A stretch of DNA of 64,000 nt from assembly GCF_014356525.2 (NCBI RefSeq), contig NW_024090266.1, positions 1 through 64,000 on the forward strand, in the 5' to 3' direction. This DNA comes from Nilaparvata lugens (taxonomy: Eukaryota; Arthropoda; Insecta; Hemiptera; Delphacidae). The position numbers were made by a program, and so were the translations under genes. Under the pieces are notes generated by a model. That model was not told the DNA's origin, did not search any database, and was given only the letters and a program-made list of their open reading frames with translations. Positions 1 to 10,586 of the stretch are shown one piece after another. The stretch's first letter is position 1. Each line of letters starts with the position of its first letter.

Positions 1-1990
1 TCCCAAAAATTTACTTTTTGGAAATGAGGTGTTTCTCAAATGACTGATTCAAATAAGACCTTTTCACCTATTGAAAATGGGAAATAAATTCTCTTTATCA
101 TGTAGTCAATTGTTATTACAAGAACTATTACTACATAGGTTATGGGAAATGTATAATAAGTTTACTCAATCGGTATCAATGTTATATATTTTAAGAAGTT
201 CTACTCTGAATATTTAATAATAATTATCTTTTATTACTGAAAATGTCGAATGTTGCATAAAACGTCATCTATTAAAAATAAGTGACTTTATGTTACAGTT
301 TTAATAAGGGTAAATGGATGAAATGATTTCATAGGGGAATTGAGTAGGTAGCCCTATTAGGGGAACTTAAAGAAAGGTTAGAGTTTTAGGATTATTAGAC
401 AAATTTTCATGAATTAATAGGAGATTAAAAAAGTTCTGTAGGCCTATACCTAAAAATATTATTGTATGATTCTTGTCACTTATTAGAGCTATTAGACTTA
501 GGGATCAATGGAAATTTGTTTTTAGTCATTTAATATATTATAAAATGAATTACACTGTATAAGGTTAACATATGTGGTTGAAGATATTTCTACTATATAT
601 ACTGTATATTTTAGGAAATAATTTTAAACCATACTTGATGATTATTGTCTTTGTCACAGTTCCTGAAGGGAACCTCAAAGAGTTTGATAATTATTTTTTA
701 AAGTAAAAACATTTTGTAGCAAGCCCATTGAGTCAAGAATGGACAGCCGGGGTCGGCTGTCACAGTGGAGGAGGGGGAGATGTCATGAACCACAAGGTTT
801 GACATACCCCCAAACATCAGTTCCTTCCTTAAGAAGAGAAATAATTTTTTTCAACTTTAAAAACTAAAAGCTGATCAGACAGTTTTGGCTGACAGACTAA
901 AAACGCTGAGGAGAGGTAGAAGTGGGGCTAGCATTCTAGTCTCCCCTCCAGCCAGCTAGTGGAAAAAGCTTTCCACTTTTCTTTCTGTTAAATTACACAC
1001 TTTTTCATCGCCTACCTCCTGAGACAGACCGAGCTGGCCCGTGGATGGACATCCCCTGGTTCTCCATTCAGACCATGGCAACTTAGGATGGACATCAACA
1101 GTATAACGGTATCGTTCCACATTCAATTTATTTTTCAATATTGTTTTGATTTTAGAAATTCCAAATTAATTAAAAATGAATAATGCTTTTTAAACTGTCA
1201 TATAACTTGTTTAAATAAAAAACACAATAATCTGTCCAACACATTTCTGTCTAACGTTTTGTAAAATCATTGGCAACAAAGTTTATTTTTAATTTTTTTA
1301 AATTGATTAAATGCTCAAAATTTCATAACCCTCCTTAATTGTTCTGTATTAGAATAGTTGTAGCATAACTAATTTTATAAAACCAAAATTATGTTAAAAT
1401 TCACATTTAAATCTCACAGAAATTTCTTCTTTTAAATAAAATAAATCTGACTCCTAAAAAAAATGTTTTTCTTTCAAATTCAAAAAATCATCTAGTTGAT
1501 AATAAAAAACCAACTGCTTTTGCTCTACCATCAAATGCTATGCAACAACAATATAACAGTGTTCCCGTCTGGGAACTGGTGGATCGCCCCCTTTTATTAC
1601 TTTACAAACAGGTCACCAATCATTTATTACAAATGATGGATATCACAGTTCAATCAATTTAATGTTACATTATAATGATCTATTTATCTGTTAATTCTGT
1701 TAACTATGTTTCGGTGATACCATGTAATGTGCAACACAACTATTTACGATAAATTCTCAGTTAAAAGTTGTCCGCATATCGATTACTCTGATATTTACTA
1801 TCAAGTTTTATAGATCTCGAATTGAAGATTCGATTTTAATCGAGAAAAAATGTAATATTACAAAGTTAATCAGCTCAGTAGGTACCTAGGTATTCATACG
1901 TGATGAAGCTTCATTCTTGTAGGCTATTCCCTATCCCGTATAAATTTATAAGCCGATCCTTCCCTTTATTATATTATATAGTCCTAGACT
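1..1990. other. Intergenic, no gene recognised
   Basis: AT-rich DNA with only short chance reading frames. A GC-richer patch lies at about 715-1080, with a small inverted motif (cagccggggtcggctg) near 735. I could not assign it to a gene or repeat family. Nothing with splice-site or domain support was seen. Confidence 0.5.
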
Positions 1991-1993
1991 AGC

Positions 1994-2380
1994 AGGAAAC
2001 CCGTGATCCGCAAGAGTCTATTTTAATACTTGACAAACTGAAAACTTGACGTAATGAAATCTTGAATTGAAAATAGGCCTTGGTTAATTAAGAATCTATA
2101 TACAAAAATTCAAGTTGATCAGTCCAGTAGTTCAGACGAGATGATGCGTCAAACACAATTTTCTTATCCCGTAGGCTACGTATACAGAAAACCCGTGATC
2201 CGCAAGAGTCTATTTTAAAACTTGACAAACTGAAAACTTGTAAAAATCTTGAAGAATTGAAATTAGGTCTATAACCATCCTTGGTTGATTAAGAATCTAT
2301 ATACAAAATTTTAAGTAAATCAGTCCAGTAGTTCAGACGTGATGATGCGTCGAATACAGTTTTCTTATCCCGTAGGTACT
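1994..2380 (+). repeat. Two imperfect tandem copies of an interspersed repeat
   Basis: The module starting acccgtgatccgcaagagtc occurs at 1999 and 2191, a period of 192 bp. The following sequence, to tcttatcccgtagg, is also shared with small indels. A diverged minus-strand member lies at 32755-32973, so this is an interspersed family. It ends in a ctagcagg-type edge flanked by a ttattatattatatagt-like stretch. No coding content. Class not determined; a Helitron-like or SINE-like origin is possible but unproven. Confidence 0.6.
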
Positions 2381-2630
2381 CCCGTAATAAGCCAGTTCTT
2401 ACCTTTATTATAGTATAGATATAGATGATGGCTGAACATAAAAGTGAGACTTTTCACAATCATTCATTACAACCAGGTAAAGCTGTAAAAATATAATGAC
2501 AATTTTCCAAAATCATAAAACCAAAAGGCGGCTGTTCAAAAATACTGTATAGGGCTAAGTTTATTTCTTGAATAACCATAGACCGTTGATTTTACGAAAT
2601 AAACTTACAATATGAATAACAGTTATTATT

Positions 2631-2977
2631 AAATTTGATTATAAATCGATTGACACTCATAGTATTCAAGATTGAAAGAATATTAAGTGAGATATAGCAG
2701 CTTTATAAATAGTGGTAAGTGACCTATCGTAACTTTAGAGGGTTATGAAACGTTTCATTATTGCTTGAAATAATCCAAAACCGCATTCGTGATGATTTCC
2801 CAAAAAACTTACAGGAATAACGTTTTATTAAAAATTTACTAAATTTAAAAAAAAACTACTAAATTTTATTACAAATCGATTGGCACCTCATTTTTCAAGA
2901 TTGAACGAATATTAAGTGAGATATAGCAGCTTTAGTATAGGTGACCTATCGTAACGTTAGAGGGTTATGGAACGTTT
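2631..2977 (+). repeat. Imperfect tandem duplication, about 235 bp apart
   Basis: The stretch around gaatattaagtgagatatag occurs near 2680 and near 2910. Each copy is followed by tgacctatcgtaac and agagggttatg. The copies differ by substitutions and short indels. No gene was seen in either. Confidence 0.6.
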
Positions 2978-3272
2978 TTACTGTTCGAATCACTGTGTTA
3001 TTACTGATCTATATAATAATCTAAAACGCTCTCGTGAAAATGGTGATTGTTAAATTATTGAGGCAGACTTTAGCATCATGTCTTGGCCAACTTGGCATGC
3101 ACTTCAATAAACCTCCAGTGCTGGTCACGTAGGCCTATCACTACAGCTCCCATATCTCACTCTTAACATTTTTTTCATATTCTTGAAATAGGCCGACTTT
3201 TCGTCATTAAAACGTCACTAACTAGAAAACTATCAGTCGAGATCGAATTCTAAGGATATGGTTGGAAAGAGG

Positions 3273-4251
3273 AAAAAATTTCAGTATTGAAGGATTAAAA
3301 GGAAATTCAACTTTTTTTTAAATTGAAAACATTGCGAAAATTTCTTTTTCTTTCGAATATCACTTCTCTCAGAATCATGGAGTGTCGTAATGCGTGAGAA
3401 TTTTACATCAAAATAACGGGGAGAATGTCTCCTCTCTATTGGTGTCTGGATCATTTTTATCCGATCTATAGATATATTTTTATTGATGATTATGTTCTTC
3501 AATGTCGAGATATTTCGAGCAGAAAACATGACACTTTTGACATGCTGGAAACGTTTTAGTTTCGAAAGATAAGTGAGTGGTGAAAGCTTCTCAGAAATAA
3601 TCGAAATTATTTTTCCGAATGTCAAAAGTAGTCGTAAGATTGTATTTTAGTCTCCAAGGAATTTTAAAATTAAGCTGCGTTTAGACCATCCAAAGTTATT
3701 AACAAAATGTTAATAATTTAGTCCTTATAGATTCTATTAGATAGAACGGAACTTGACAAATACATAATATGTTCATCATGTGTATGATAAGTCATGTTCA
3801 ATCTAATATAATCTATAAGGATTAAGGTATTATAATTTTGTTAATAACTTTGGTGTAAACGCAGCTTTTAGGAGAGCGGCTGCATGGTATGCAGCTGACT
3901 GAATTATTTCATTTGCAAGCAGCTGGTTGCCATGAGAAAGGTTGCAATGCAACATTGCTTGGATTATACGAGGCGAGGTTGTCATTATTTTCACTATCTA
4001 CTAGTAGTTCTGTGAGCAGTAGACCTCGCGCAGTTATAACGACGTCCCAATCCATAAGCATATTCACACTGATACACTAACTATTTATTTGATCAGATCA
4101 TGCTTACACAAGATTTAATTATCATTTATAACGCTTTCCGGAATTTAGCGCGAGAAAACCAGAAGACATCTAGGCGCCCAGACGAGCTGTTATAAGCTCT
4201 TTGCATCCTATTTAATAGTGCATTAAAATTGCATTCAATGAGGCATGCAAT
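3273..4251 (+). repeat. 979-bp direct duplicate, copy 1
   Basis: Matches 5108-6086 at a constant offset of 1835, with only a few substitutions seen (for example near 3566 and 4197). It starts at the same run of six A and ends inside the first 12-bp unit of the minisatellite. It contains a palindromic transposon at 3673-3867. Copy 2 belongs to a foldback element; copy 1 has only this internal part. Confidence 0.9.
3673..3867. mobile_element. Harbinger-like palindromic MITE (family A)
   Basis: Inverted ends read agctgcgttta and taaacgcagctt, with inner arms containing ttattaacaaaatgttaata. Flanks are TTA on both sides. The related foldback at 37871 has ttttaaagttaggagagcg, which looks like the empty site with a single TTA. 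A 3-bp TWA target duplication is typical of PIF/Harbinger (Tourist-like) elements. Other copies: 5508-5702, 30650-30806, 53904-54086, and half a copy at 23741-23846. Confidence 0.7.
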
Positions 4252-4572
4252 GAGGCATGCAATGAGGCATGCAATGAGGCATGCAATGAGGCATGCAATG
4301 AGGCATGCAATGAGGCATGCAATGAGGCATGCAATGAGGCATGCAATGAGGCATGCAATGAGGCATGCAATGAGGCATGCAATGAGGCATGCAATGAGGC
4401 ATGCAATGAGGCATGCAATGAGGCATGCAATGAGGCATGCAATGAGGCATGCAATGAGGCATGCAATGAGGCATGCAATGAGGCATGCAATGAGGCATGC
4501 AATGAGGCATGCAATGAGGCATGCAATGAGGCATGCAATGAGGCATGCAATGAGGCATGCAATGAGGCATGC
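4237..4572. repeat. 12-bp minisatellite, 28 units
   Basis: Twenty-eight head-to-tail copies of aatgaggcatgc with no visible variant. Each unit holds the palindrome gcatgc. The unit length is a multiple of three and the unit lacks stop codons in several frames, so long open frames appear on both strands. They encode only four-residue repeats such as MRHA or MPHC and are not genes. The duplicate at 5108-6086 has a single unit at the same position (6072-6083). Confidence 0.95.
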
Positions 4573-4867
4573 AATGATTCTTTCCAGATTTTGTTATCAT
4601 CTGCACGTGTGCACAAGCGTAGGCCACCGAGATTACTTGCGCAAGCGTGCATCCAATATTATCCTAGCTTTGTATATATTACATTTATTACGTGAAACCC
4701 CTATTAAATCATAATTCTAACATATAAATATGCTTTATATGTTAGAATTAGATTATGTATGTTAGATTATGTTCTAATATTTATTGCCTAGGTAAGTCTC
4801 ATAGTTGATTCACTGTCGCAAAAAGGCAAAAACTATACAGGCCTACAGTTATAACTCAAATTGGTTT
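4573..4867. other. Spacer between minisatellite and foldback element
   Basis: No gene seen. Contains a short inverted motif near 4718-4770 (taacatataaatatgc against gctttatatgttag). Confidence 0.4.
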
Positions 4868-5107
4868 TTGGCGATCCCATTTCTATAGTCTAGCGAAGTA
4901 AGTGTAGACTTTTCTTCTTGAGTGAGGCTACTTCTCTTTTTTATCCCTCAAAAGGATTGCTCAATTACTCACAACCAGCTATAGTCTGTGTAAAATAAGT
5001 TGAGACTTGAACCTCCATCCAAAGAAATTATTACAAGGTTGCCAAATCGTGTAAAATTGCAACTTCCTGAAATTTCCAATTTAACGTCTGAATTGGATGT
5101 AGATACT

Positions 5108-6086
5108 AAAAAATTTCAGTATTGAAGGATTAAAAGGAAATTCAACTTTTTTTTAAATTGAAAACATTGCGAAAATTTCTTTTTCTTTCGAATATCACTT
5201 CTCTCAGAATCATGGAGTGTCGTAATGCGTGAGAATTTTACATCAAAATAACGGGGAGAATGTCTCCTCTCTATTGGTGTCTGGATCATTTTTATCCGAT
5301 CTATAGATATATTTTTATTGATGATTATGTTCTTCAATGTCGAGATATTTCGAGCAGAAAACATGACACTTTTGACATGCTGGAAACGTTTTAGTTTCGA
5401 GAGATAAGTGAGTGGTGAAAGCTTCTCAGAAATAATCGAAATTATTTTTCCGAATGTCAAAAGTAGTCGTAAGATTGTATTTTAGTCTCCAAGGAATTTT
5501 AAAATTAAGCTGCGTTTAGACCATCCAAAGTTATTAACAAAATGTTAATAATTTAGTCCTTATAGATTCTATTAGATAGAACGGAACTTGACAAATACAT
5601 AATATGTTCATCATGTGTATGATAAGTCATGTTCAATCTAATATAATCTATAAGGATTAAGGTATTATAATTTTGTTAATAACTTTGGTGTAAACGCAGC
5701 TTTTAGGAGAGCGGCTGCATGGTATGCAGCTGACTGAATTATTTCATTTGCAAGCAGCTGGTTGCCATGAGAAAGGTTGCAATGCAACATTGCTTGGATT
5801 ATACGAGGCGAGGTTGTCATTATTTTCACTATCTACTAGTAGTTCTGTGAGCAGTAGACCTCGCGCAGTTATAACGACGTCCCAATCCATAAGCATATTC
5901 ACACTGATACACTAACTATTTATTTGATCAGATCATGCTTACACAAGATTTAATTATCATTTATAACGCTTTCCGGAATTTAGCGCGAGAAAACCAGAAG
6001 ACATCTAGGCGCCCAGACGAGCTGTTATAAGTTCTTTGCATCCTATTTAATAGTGCATTAAAATTGCATTCAATGAGGCATGCAAT
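5108..6086 (+). repeat. 979-bp direct duplicate, copy 2
   Basis: Partner of 3273-4251. Here the 12-bp unit is present once and is followed by gcatgcaatttatagtc, a motif repeated at about 6154. The position inside the foldback arms suggests this copy is nearer the ancestral arrangement (inference). Confidence 0.9.
5508..5702. mobile_element. Harbinger-like palindromic MITE (family A), copy 2
   Basis: Same insertion as at 3673-3867, carried along by the 979-bp duplication. TTA flanks are conserved. Confidence 0.7.
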
Positions 6087-7347
6087 TTATAGTCTACATA
6101 GCTGCTAATTTTTTACCAAGTTACATTGAGATATTGAATTGCATGCGTCATGGCATGCAATTTATAGTCAACTCGACAGCTGATTTATGATGAATAATTC
6201 TATAGTCTGATTTTCACTCTAATATTGACGTATGAAGGAGGCTCCTTCTTCCTTTAATATTATCCTTGAAATGCAGAATTTCCAAAAACCTTGTATATAT
6301 GTCGACGCGCAATTTAAAAAGGAACATACAAGTCAAATTTCATGAAAATCTATTACCGCGTTTCGCCGTAAATGCGCAACATTTAAATATATAAACATTT
6401 AAACATTAAGAGAAATGCCAAACCTTCGACTTGAATCTTAGACCTCACTTCGCTCGGTCAATAAAAATGTGGCTTGCAGGCAAAGTTAGTACCGTTACCG
6501 TAGACATCTGTCTACTAACATTGGCTTGCAGTCACAGAATTTTTCCAGCGTTACTGTGTACTGTGATTTGTTGCTTTTGTTGGCCCAGCTTTTGATAGCA
6601 TAGTGGTACACCATTCAGCTGCTATCCTTGACGTCTTTGAAACACCTGAGAGGCCAAGATACGATCTTCCGACTACTTTTGACATTCGGAAAAATAATTC
6701 CGATTATTTCTGAGAAACTTTCACGCTTTCACCACCCACTTATCTTTCGAAACGAAAATGTTTCCAGCATATCGAAAATTTCATGTCTTCTGCTCGTTAT
6801 GTCTCTACATTGACGAACATAATCATTAGGTAATTGAAAAATAATAGGTCGGATAGAAATTATCCAAACACCAATAGAAAGGTGACATTCTCCCCGTTAT
6901 TTTGATATAAAATTCTCATGCATTACGACACTCTATGATTCCGAGAGGAGTGATATTGAAAAGAGAAACAAATTTTCGCGATGTTTCATCAAAAAAGTTG
7001 AATTCCCTTTTAATCCTTCAACCCTGGAATTTTTCAGTACTACTGGGATATCAGGGATGAACTATTGATATTCTACATCCAATTCCGACGTTAAATTTGA
7101 AATTCGAGTAAGTTGCAATTTTACACGATTTGAAAAATCGGAAATTTGAGGAAGTTGCAATTTTACACAATTTGGCAACCTTGTAATTTCTTCGGATGGA
7201 GGTTCAAATCTCAACTTTTTTTACACAGACTATAACTGATTGTGAGTCATCGAGCAATGCTTTTCAGGGATTGAAAAATAGAAGTAGACTCACACAAGGA
7301 GAAAAGTCTACACTTAGTTAGCTAGACTATAGAAATGAAATCGCTAG

Positions 7348-7998
7348 TCCGTACAAAACTTGGATTTCAGCTTTACTCTTATGAAGTAGGTTGGTAGGCC
7401 TACAGTGCTACCACATTCCACCGAAACCAGAAAGTTTGTAAGCTTATATGTATGAGAGAAAGAGGGAAAAAGAAGCGCGGTGATCCTAAAAAGAACTGTT
7501 AATAAACTCATAATAATATTCATCATTATAAAAAATTATCAAACTCACTAACCATCATTTACCAATCGGCATTGAAAAGTGCTACCTATTATTGGAAAGT
7601 TGCGATTATGTTCGATAATTCAGTTTCACTCTAAATAAATCCCATTTCGAGAATATTCAAGATAACATTTTTTTAATATTGCCAGTCTTTGGTGAATATA
7701 ATAATATATCGAGTGACCTGGCTGGCTCAGGTCTGGTGTCAGACTTTTCAGATCTTTGGAGAAATTTGTCCTCAAGTTCCAATAAATTTCACCAAAAATT
7801 GACTCATCATGGAAAAATAAAAGTTACACGTAATTGAAAAGAAAGAAATTTAGATTCTCCTTTCTTTTCATCATTATCAGTTTATTATCACTCACTAACT
7901 AGAGATTGAGCCAAGAAACAAATGATGAGGAATTGTAAGGAAGTATATTCTCTATAGTGTATAGTGTGGTCCACGTTATAATGGCAGTGGATAAAGAT
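7348..7998. other. No gene recognised
   Basis: AT-rich DNA. The last part (about 7960-7998) repeats the terminal 35-40 bp of the next element (ggtccacgttataatggcag), probably a partial tandem duplication of its end. Confidence 0.4.
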
Positions 7999-8216
7999 AT
8001 AGTAAGGTCCACGTTATAATGGCAGTGGATAAAGATAGAAGAATAGCGATGCCGATTCTCTGCATTAATTAATTATATTTCTACACTGTCAAAAACATAA
8101 TTGGCATCGTTGTGAACCTAGAAAAGGATAGTAACACCGGCTTTGTCGAATGATAGACAAGGATAGCAAAACCAAAGTTGATCAAATACTGTCATTATAA
8201 CGTGGACCTCACTATA
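7999..8216. mobile_element. Small inverted-repeat transposon (family B), copy 1
   Basis: About 218 bp. Ends read tatagtaaggtccacgttat and, inverted, tatagtgaggtccacgttat. The interior carries cactgtcaaaaacataatt and accggctttgtcg. Other copies: interrupted at 8217-10586, a longer 989-bp relative at 31577-32565, and inverted copies at 59012-59226 and 60599-60816. No coding capacity; superfamily not determined. Confidence 0.75.
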
Positions 8217-8261
8217 GAAGAATAGCGATGCCGATTCTCTGCATTCTTCTTCTCTAAGTGC

Positions 8262-10244
8262 CTATCCGTTCCGGACGTTGGCTATCAGCATGGCTATCTT
8301 GATTTTGTTGGTTGCGATTCGGAAGAGTTCTACTGATGTTTTACCGAACCACTTCCTCAGATTTGCCAACCAAGATATTCTTCTTCGACCCGGTTTTCTC
8401 TTGCTGTTCATCTTGCCTTGAAGGATCTCTTGGAGTAGCCCGTACCTTTCTGTGTTCCTCATTATATGTCCTAGGTATTGGAGTTTCCGGCATTTTATGG
8501 TGTTTACCAACTCTGCTCCTTTTCTCATGCGCTGTAGTACTTCTGCGTTCGTGACTTTTTTTGTCCAAGATATCCTTAAAATTCTTCTGTAAAGCCATAG
8601 TTCAAATGCTTCAAGTCTTCTGGTGATTTCTTTGTTCAGAGTCCAGGTTTCCACACCATACAGCAAAACAGAGAAAATGTAGCAATGCATGAGTTGGAGC
8701 TTCATTTCTAAAGACAAATTGTGGGATTTGAAGAGTGAGCTCATTTTAACAAACACTGAACGGGCTTTTTCGATGCGACACCGGATTTCTTGAGAGTTAT
8801 CCCACTTCTCATTAATAATTGTTCCTAGATAATTGTACTGCTTTACTCTTTCTACCCTAACTTGATCGATGTAAAGGCTGGCTCCAGCAATGTTCTCTTT
8901 ACTCACTATCAGAAGTTTTGTTTTCTTTGTGTTTATTTCTAAACCATACTGTGAGCTTATTCTTGTTACACTGTCCATCAACTGTTGTAATCCTTCAAGA
9001 CTATCTGCAAACATGATGGTATCATCCGCATATCGTATATTATTCAAATTTGCACCATTTATCATGATTCCTTCTTCCATATCACTGAGTGCTTCTCGGA
9101 AAATAAACTCAGAGTACAAATTAAACAAAATAGGAGACAAAACACAACCCTGACGCACCCCTCTCAATATTTTCACTTCATCAGTGTGGCTGCCATCAAC
9201 TCTCAAAACTGCTGTCTGATTCCAGTACAAGTTTGCGATTATATTCAAGTCTTTGTTATTCATTCCTATTGCCTTGAGTATGTCAATCATTTTAACATGT
9301 TGAACCCTGTCAAAAGCCTTCTCATAATCAATCAAGCATGCAAATACATCACAACTGACATCTCTGCACCTTTGGAACAATACTTGAACACTAAATAGAG
9401 CCTCTCTTGTTCCAACAGCATTCACAAACCCAAATTGGTTTGGTGAAATCTGCTCTTCACAAAGCCTATATATCCTTCTGTGAATTATTTTGAGGAATAT
9501 CTTCAAGAGATGACTCATCAAACTGATAGTCCTGAAGTCACCACAGGTTTTAGAACTTGCTTTTTTGGGAAGTGTGACGAATTCTGACTTCAACCAATCT
9601 TCTGGAATTACTCCTGATGAGTAAATGTTATTGAATATTTTAGTCAGCCATTTAATACCATCTTCATTCAGCAATTTCAAGAATTCAGCTTCTATTTGGT
9701 CTGGTCCGGCTGCCTTTCGGGGCTTCATATGTGAAATGGCTGCTTGTACTTCCTCAACAAGGATTTCTGGCCCTTCTCCTACAAATGTATCATGTTCTTC
9801 TCTAACATCATGGAAAAGCTTCTCCAGATATGATTTCCATAGCTCCTTCTTCTTATCAGTATCAATGATGGTATCTCCTGCTTCATATAAAATTTTAAAT
9901 TTGGATATTAAAGAAGCAGATGTGACTTTCTTGTGAACGTTGAAATCATCATGCTTGCTTTGATGGTATTCAATATCACAGCAATTTCCCAATAGTTCCC
10001 TCTCCTTTGCCATCCTGATTTCCTTTCTTATAATGTATTGTATTCGTTTATATTCTGTCGCATTTCCTTTATTCAACCTTCTTTCCTCCATCAAGTCCAA
10101 AATTTCTGTTGTCATCCAAGATTTCTTCTTGATTCTTTCTGGCTTCAATAGCTCCTTCTTAACAGATTCTACAGCTTTCTGAATTTTTTTGAGTTCTGGC
10201 TCAACATTATCACAATCATTTTGTTGGATTTGTACATGGAGCAT
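8262..10244 (-). CDS. Reverse transcriptase of an RTE-type LINE
   Basis: An open frame of 660 codons. Directly visible reverse transcriptase motifs: KAAGPDQI (residues about 177-184), QFGF (270-273), DYEKAFD (306-312), GVRQGCVLSP (362-371) and the catalytic YADD (405-408). The C-terminal part (about 505-640) has LYGVETWTL and a YLGHIMR-type region as in RTE/BovB-like elements, often mis-annotated in insects as craniofacial development protein 2-like. The enzyme would copy its own RNA at a nicked chromosomal target. The apparent start at 10244 is just the first usable codon after a frame break. The native protein should continue upstream into the endonuclease, whose last part is in another frame at 10245-10410. 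The frame has not yet decayed, so the insertion is probably young. Confidence 0.88.
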   Translation of the reverse strand: MLHVQIQQNDCDNVEPELKKIQKAVESVKKELLKPERIKKKSWMTTEILDLMEERRLNKGNATEYKRIQYIIRKEIRMAKERELLGNCCDIEYHQSKHDDFNVHKKVTSASLISKFKILYEAGDTIIDTDKKKELWKSYLEKLFHDVREEHDTFVGEGPEILVEEVQAAISHMKPRKAAGPDQIEAEFLKLLNEDGIKWLTKIFNNIYSSGVIPEDWLKSEFVTLPKKASSKTCGDFRTISLMSHLLKIFLKIIHRRIYRLCEEQISPNQFGFVNAVGTREALFSVQVLFQRCRDVSCDVFACLIDYEKAFDRVQHVKMIDILKAIGMNNKDLNIIANLYWNQTAVLRVDGSHTDEVKILRGVRQGCVLSPILFNLYSEFIFREALSDMEEGIMINGANLNNIRYADDTIMFADSLEGLQQLMDSVTRISSQYGLEINTKKTKLLIVSKENIAGASLYIDQVRVERVKQYNYLGTIINEKWDNSQEIRCRIEKARSVFVKMSSLFKSHNLSLEMKLQLMHCYIFSVLLYGVETWTLNKEITRRLEAFELWLYRRILRISWTKKVTNAEVLQRMRKGAELVNTIKCRKLQYLGHIMRNTERYGLLQEILQGKMNSKRKPGRRRISWLANLRKWFGKTSVELFRIATNKIKIAMLIANVRNG

Positions 10245-10410
10245 TCTTCATGCTGCTTCCTTAACAATGGGACATTCAATTTTTGCAAGTCATAGTTCAG
10301 CGTTCTCTTTTTTTGGACCTTTTTAAATTTCAATTTAAATGTACCTTTCAAGGGACAATGATCGGATCCTATGTCAGCTCCTGGATAAGTTTTGAGGGAC
10401 AGACAACTAT
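10245..10410 (-). pseudogene. C-terminal end of the LINE endonuclease, frameshifted
   Basis: The minus-strand frame reads YPGADIGSDHCPL, the terminal SDH motif of the apurinic-type endonuclease that precedes reverse transcriptase in RTE and related LINEs. It is in a different frame from the reverse transcriptase, so at least one indel separates them. The rest of the endonuclease is missing. Confidence 0.75.
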
Positions 10411-10586
10411 TTCTCTGCATTAATTAATTATATTTCCACTCTGTCAAAAACATAATCATTATGACAATTATTGTCATCGTTGTGGACCTCGAAAAGGATA
10501 GTACCACCGGCTTTGTCGGTTGATAGACAAGGATAGCAATACCAAAGTTGATCAAATACTGTCATTATAACGTGGACCTCACTATA

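Larger units (their letters stand above)
4868..7347. mobile_element. 2.5-kb foldback element with long inverted arms
   Basis: The left arm (about 4868-5500) and right arm (about 6640-7347) are inverted, diverged copies. The outer ends read gcgatcccatttctatagtctagc and, on the other strand, gcgatttcatttctatagtc. Each arm continues through the motifs gtagacttttct, tgtaaaataagttgagactt-like DNA and a cluster around tctattggtgtctgga. The middle holds copy 2 of the 979-bp duplicate. A second, shorter member is at 37327-38624 and a core fragment at 28081-28281. No transposase frame seen, so it is non-autonomous and its class is unknown. Confidence 0.75.
8246..10410 (-). mobile_element. 5'-truncated RTE-type LINE insertion
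   Basis: A 2.17-kb non-LTR retrotransposon on the minus strand, bounded by an 11-bp target duplication inside a family B element. Its 3' end is at the left and ends in an agaagaag-like tail rather than a long poly(A), as is common for RTE-type elements. The 5' end stops inside the endonuclease domain, so the copy is dead on arrival for a full-length element, although the reverse transcriptase frame is open. Confidence 0.9.
8217..10586. mobile_element. Family B element split by a LINE
   Basis: The left piece (8217-8245) and right piece (10411-10586) together match the family B interior and right end. The first 38 bp or so are missing, at the junction with the preceding copy. The interrupting DNA at 8246-10410 is flanked by the 11-bp repeat ttctctgcatt (8235-8245 and 10411-10421). 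Confidence 0.85.

Noticed and set aside
956..1138. 60-codon minus-strand frame in a GC-richer patch
   Set aside because: No start context, splice sites, domain or duplicate to support it.
4212..4714. Three long open frames on both strands across the minisatellite
   Set aside because: A 12-bp unit without stops keeps several frames open. The encoded peptides are four-residue repeats with no conservation, so they are by-products of the array.
8312..9936. Plus-strand frames opposite the LINE
   Set aside because: They overlap the reverse transcriptase gene, whose motifs are clear on the minus strand.
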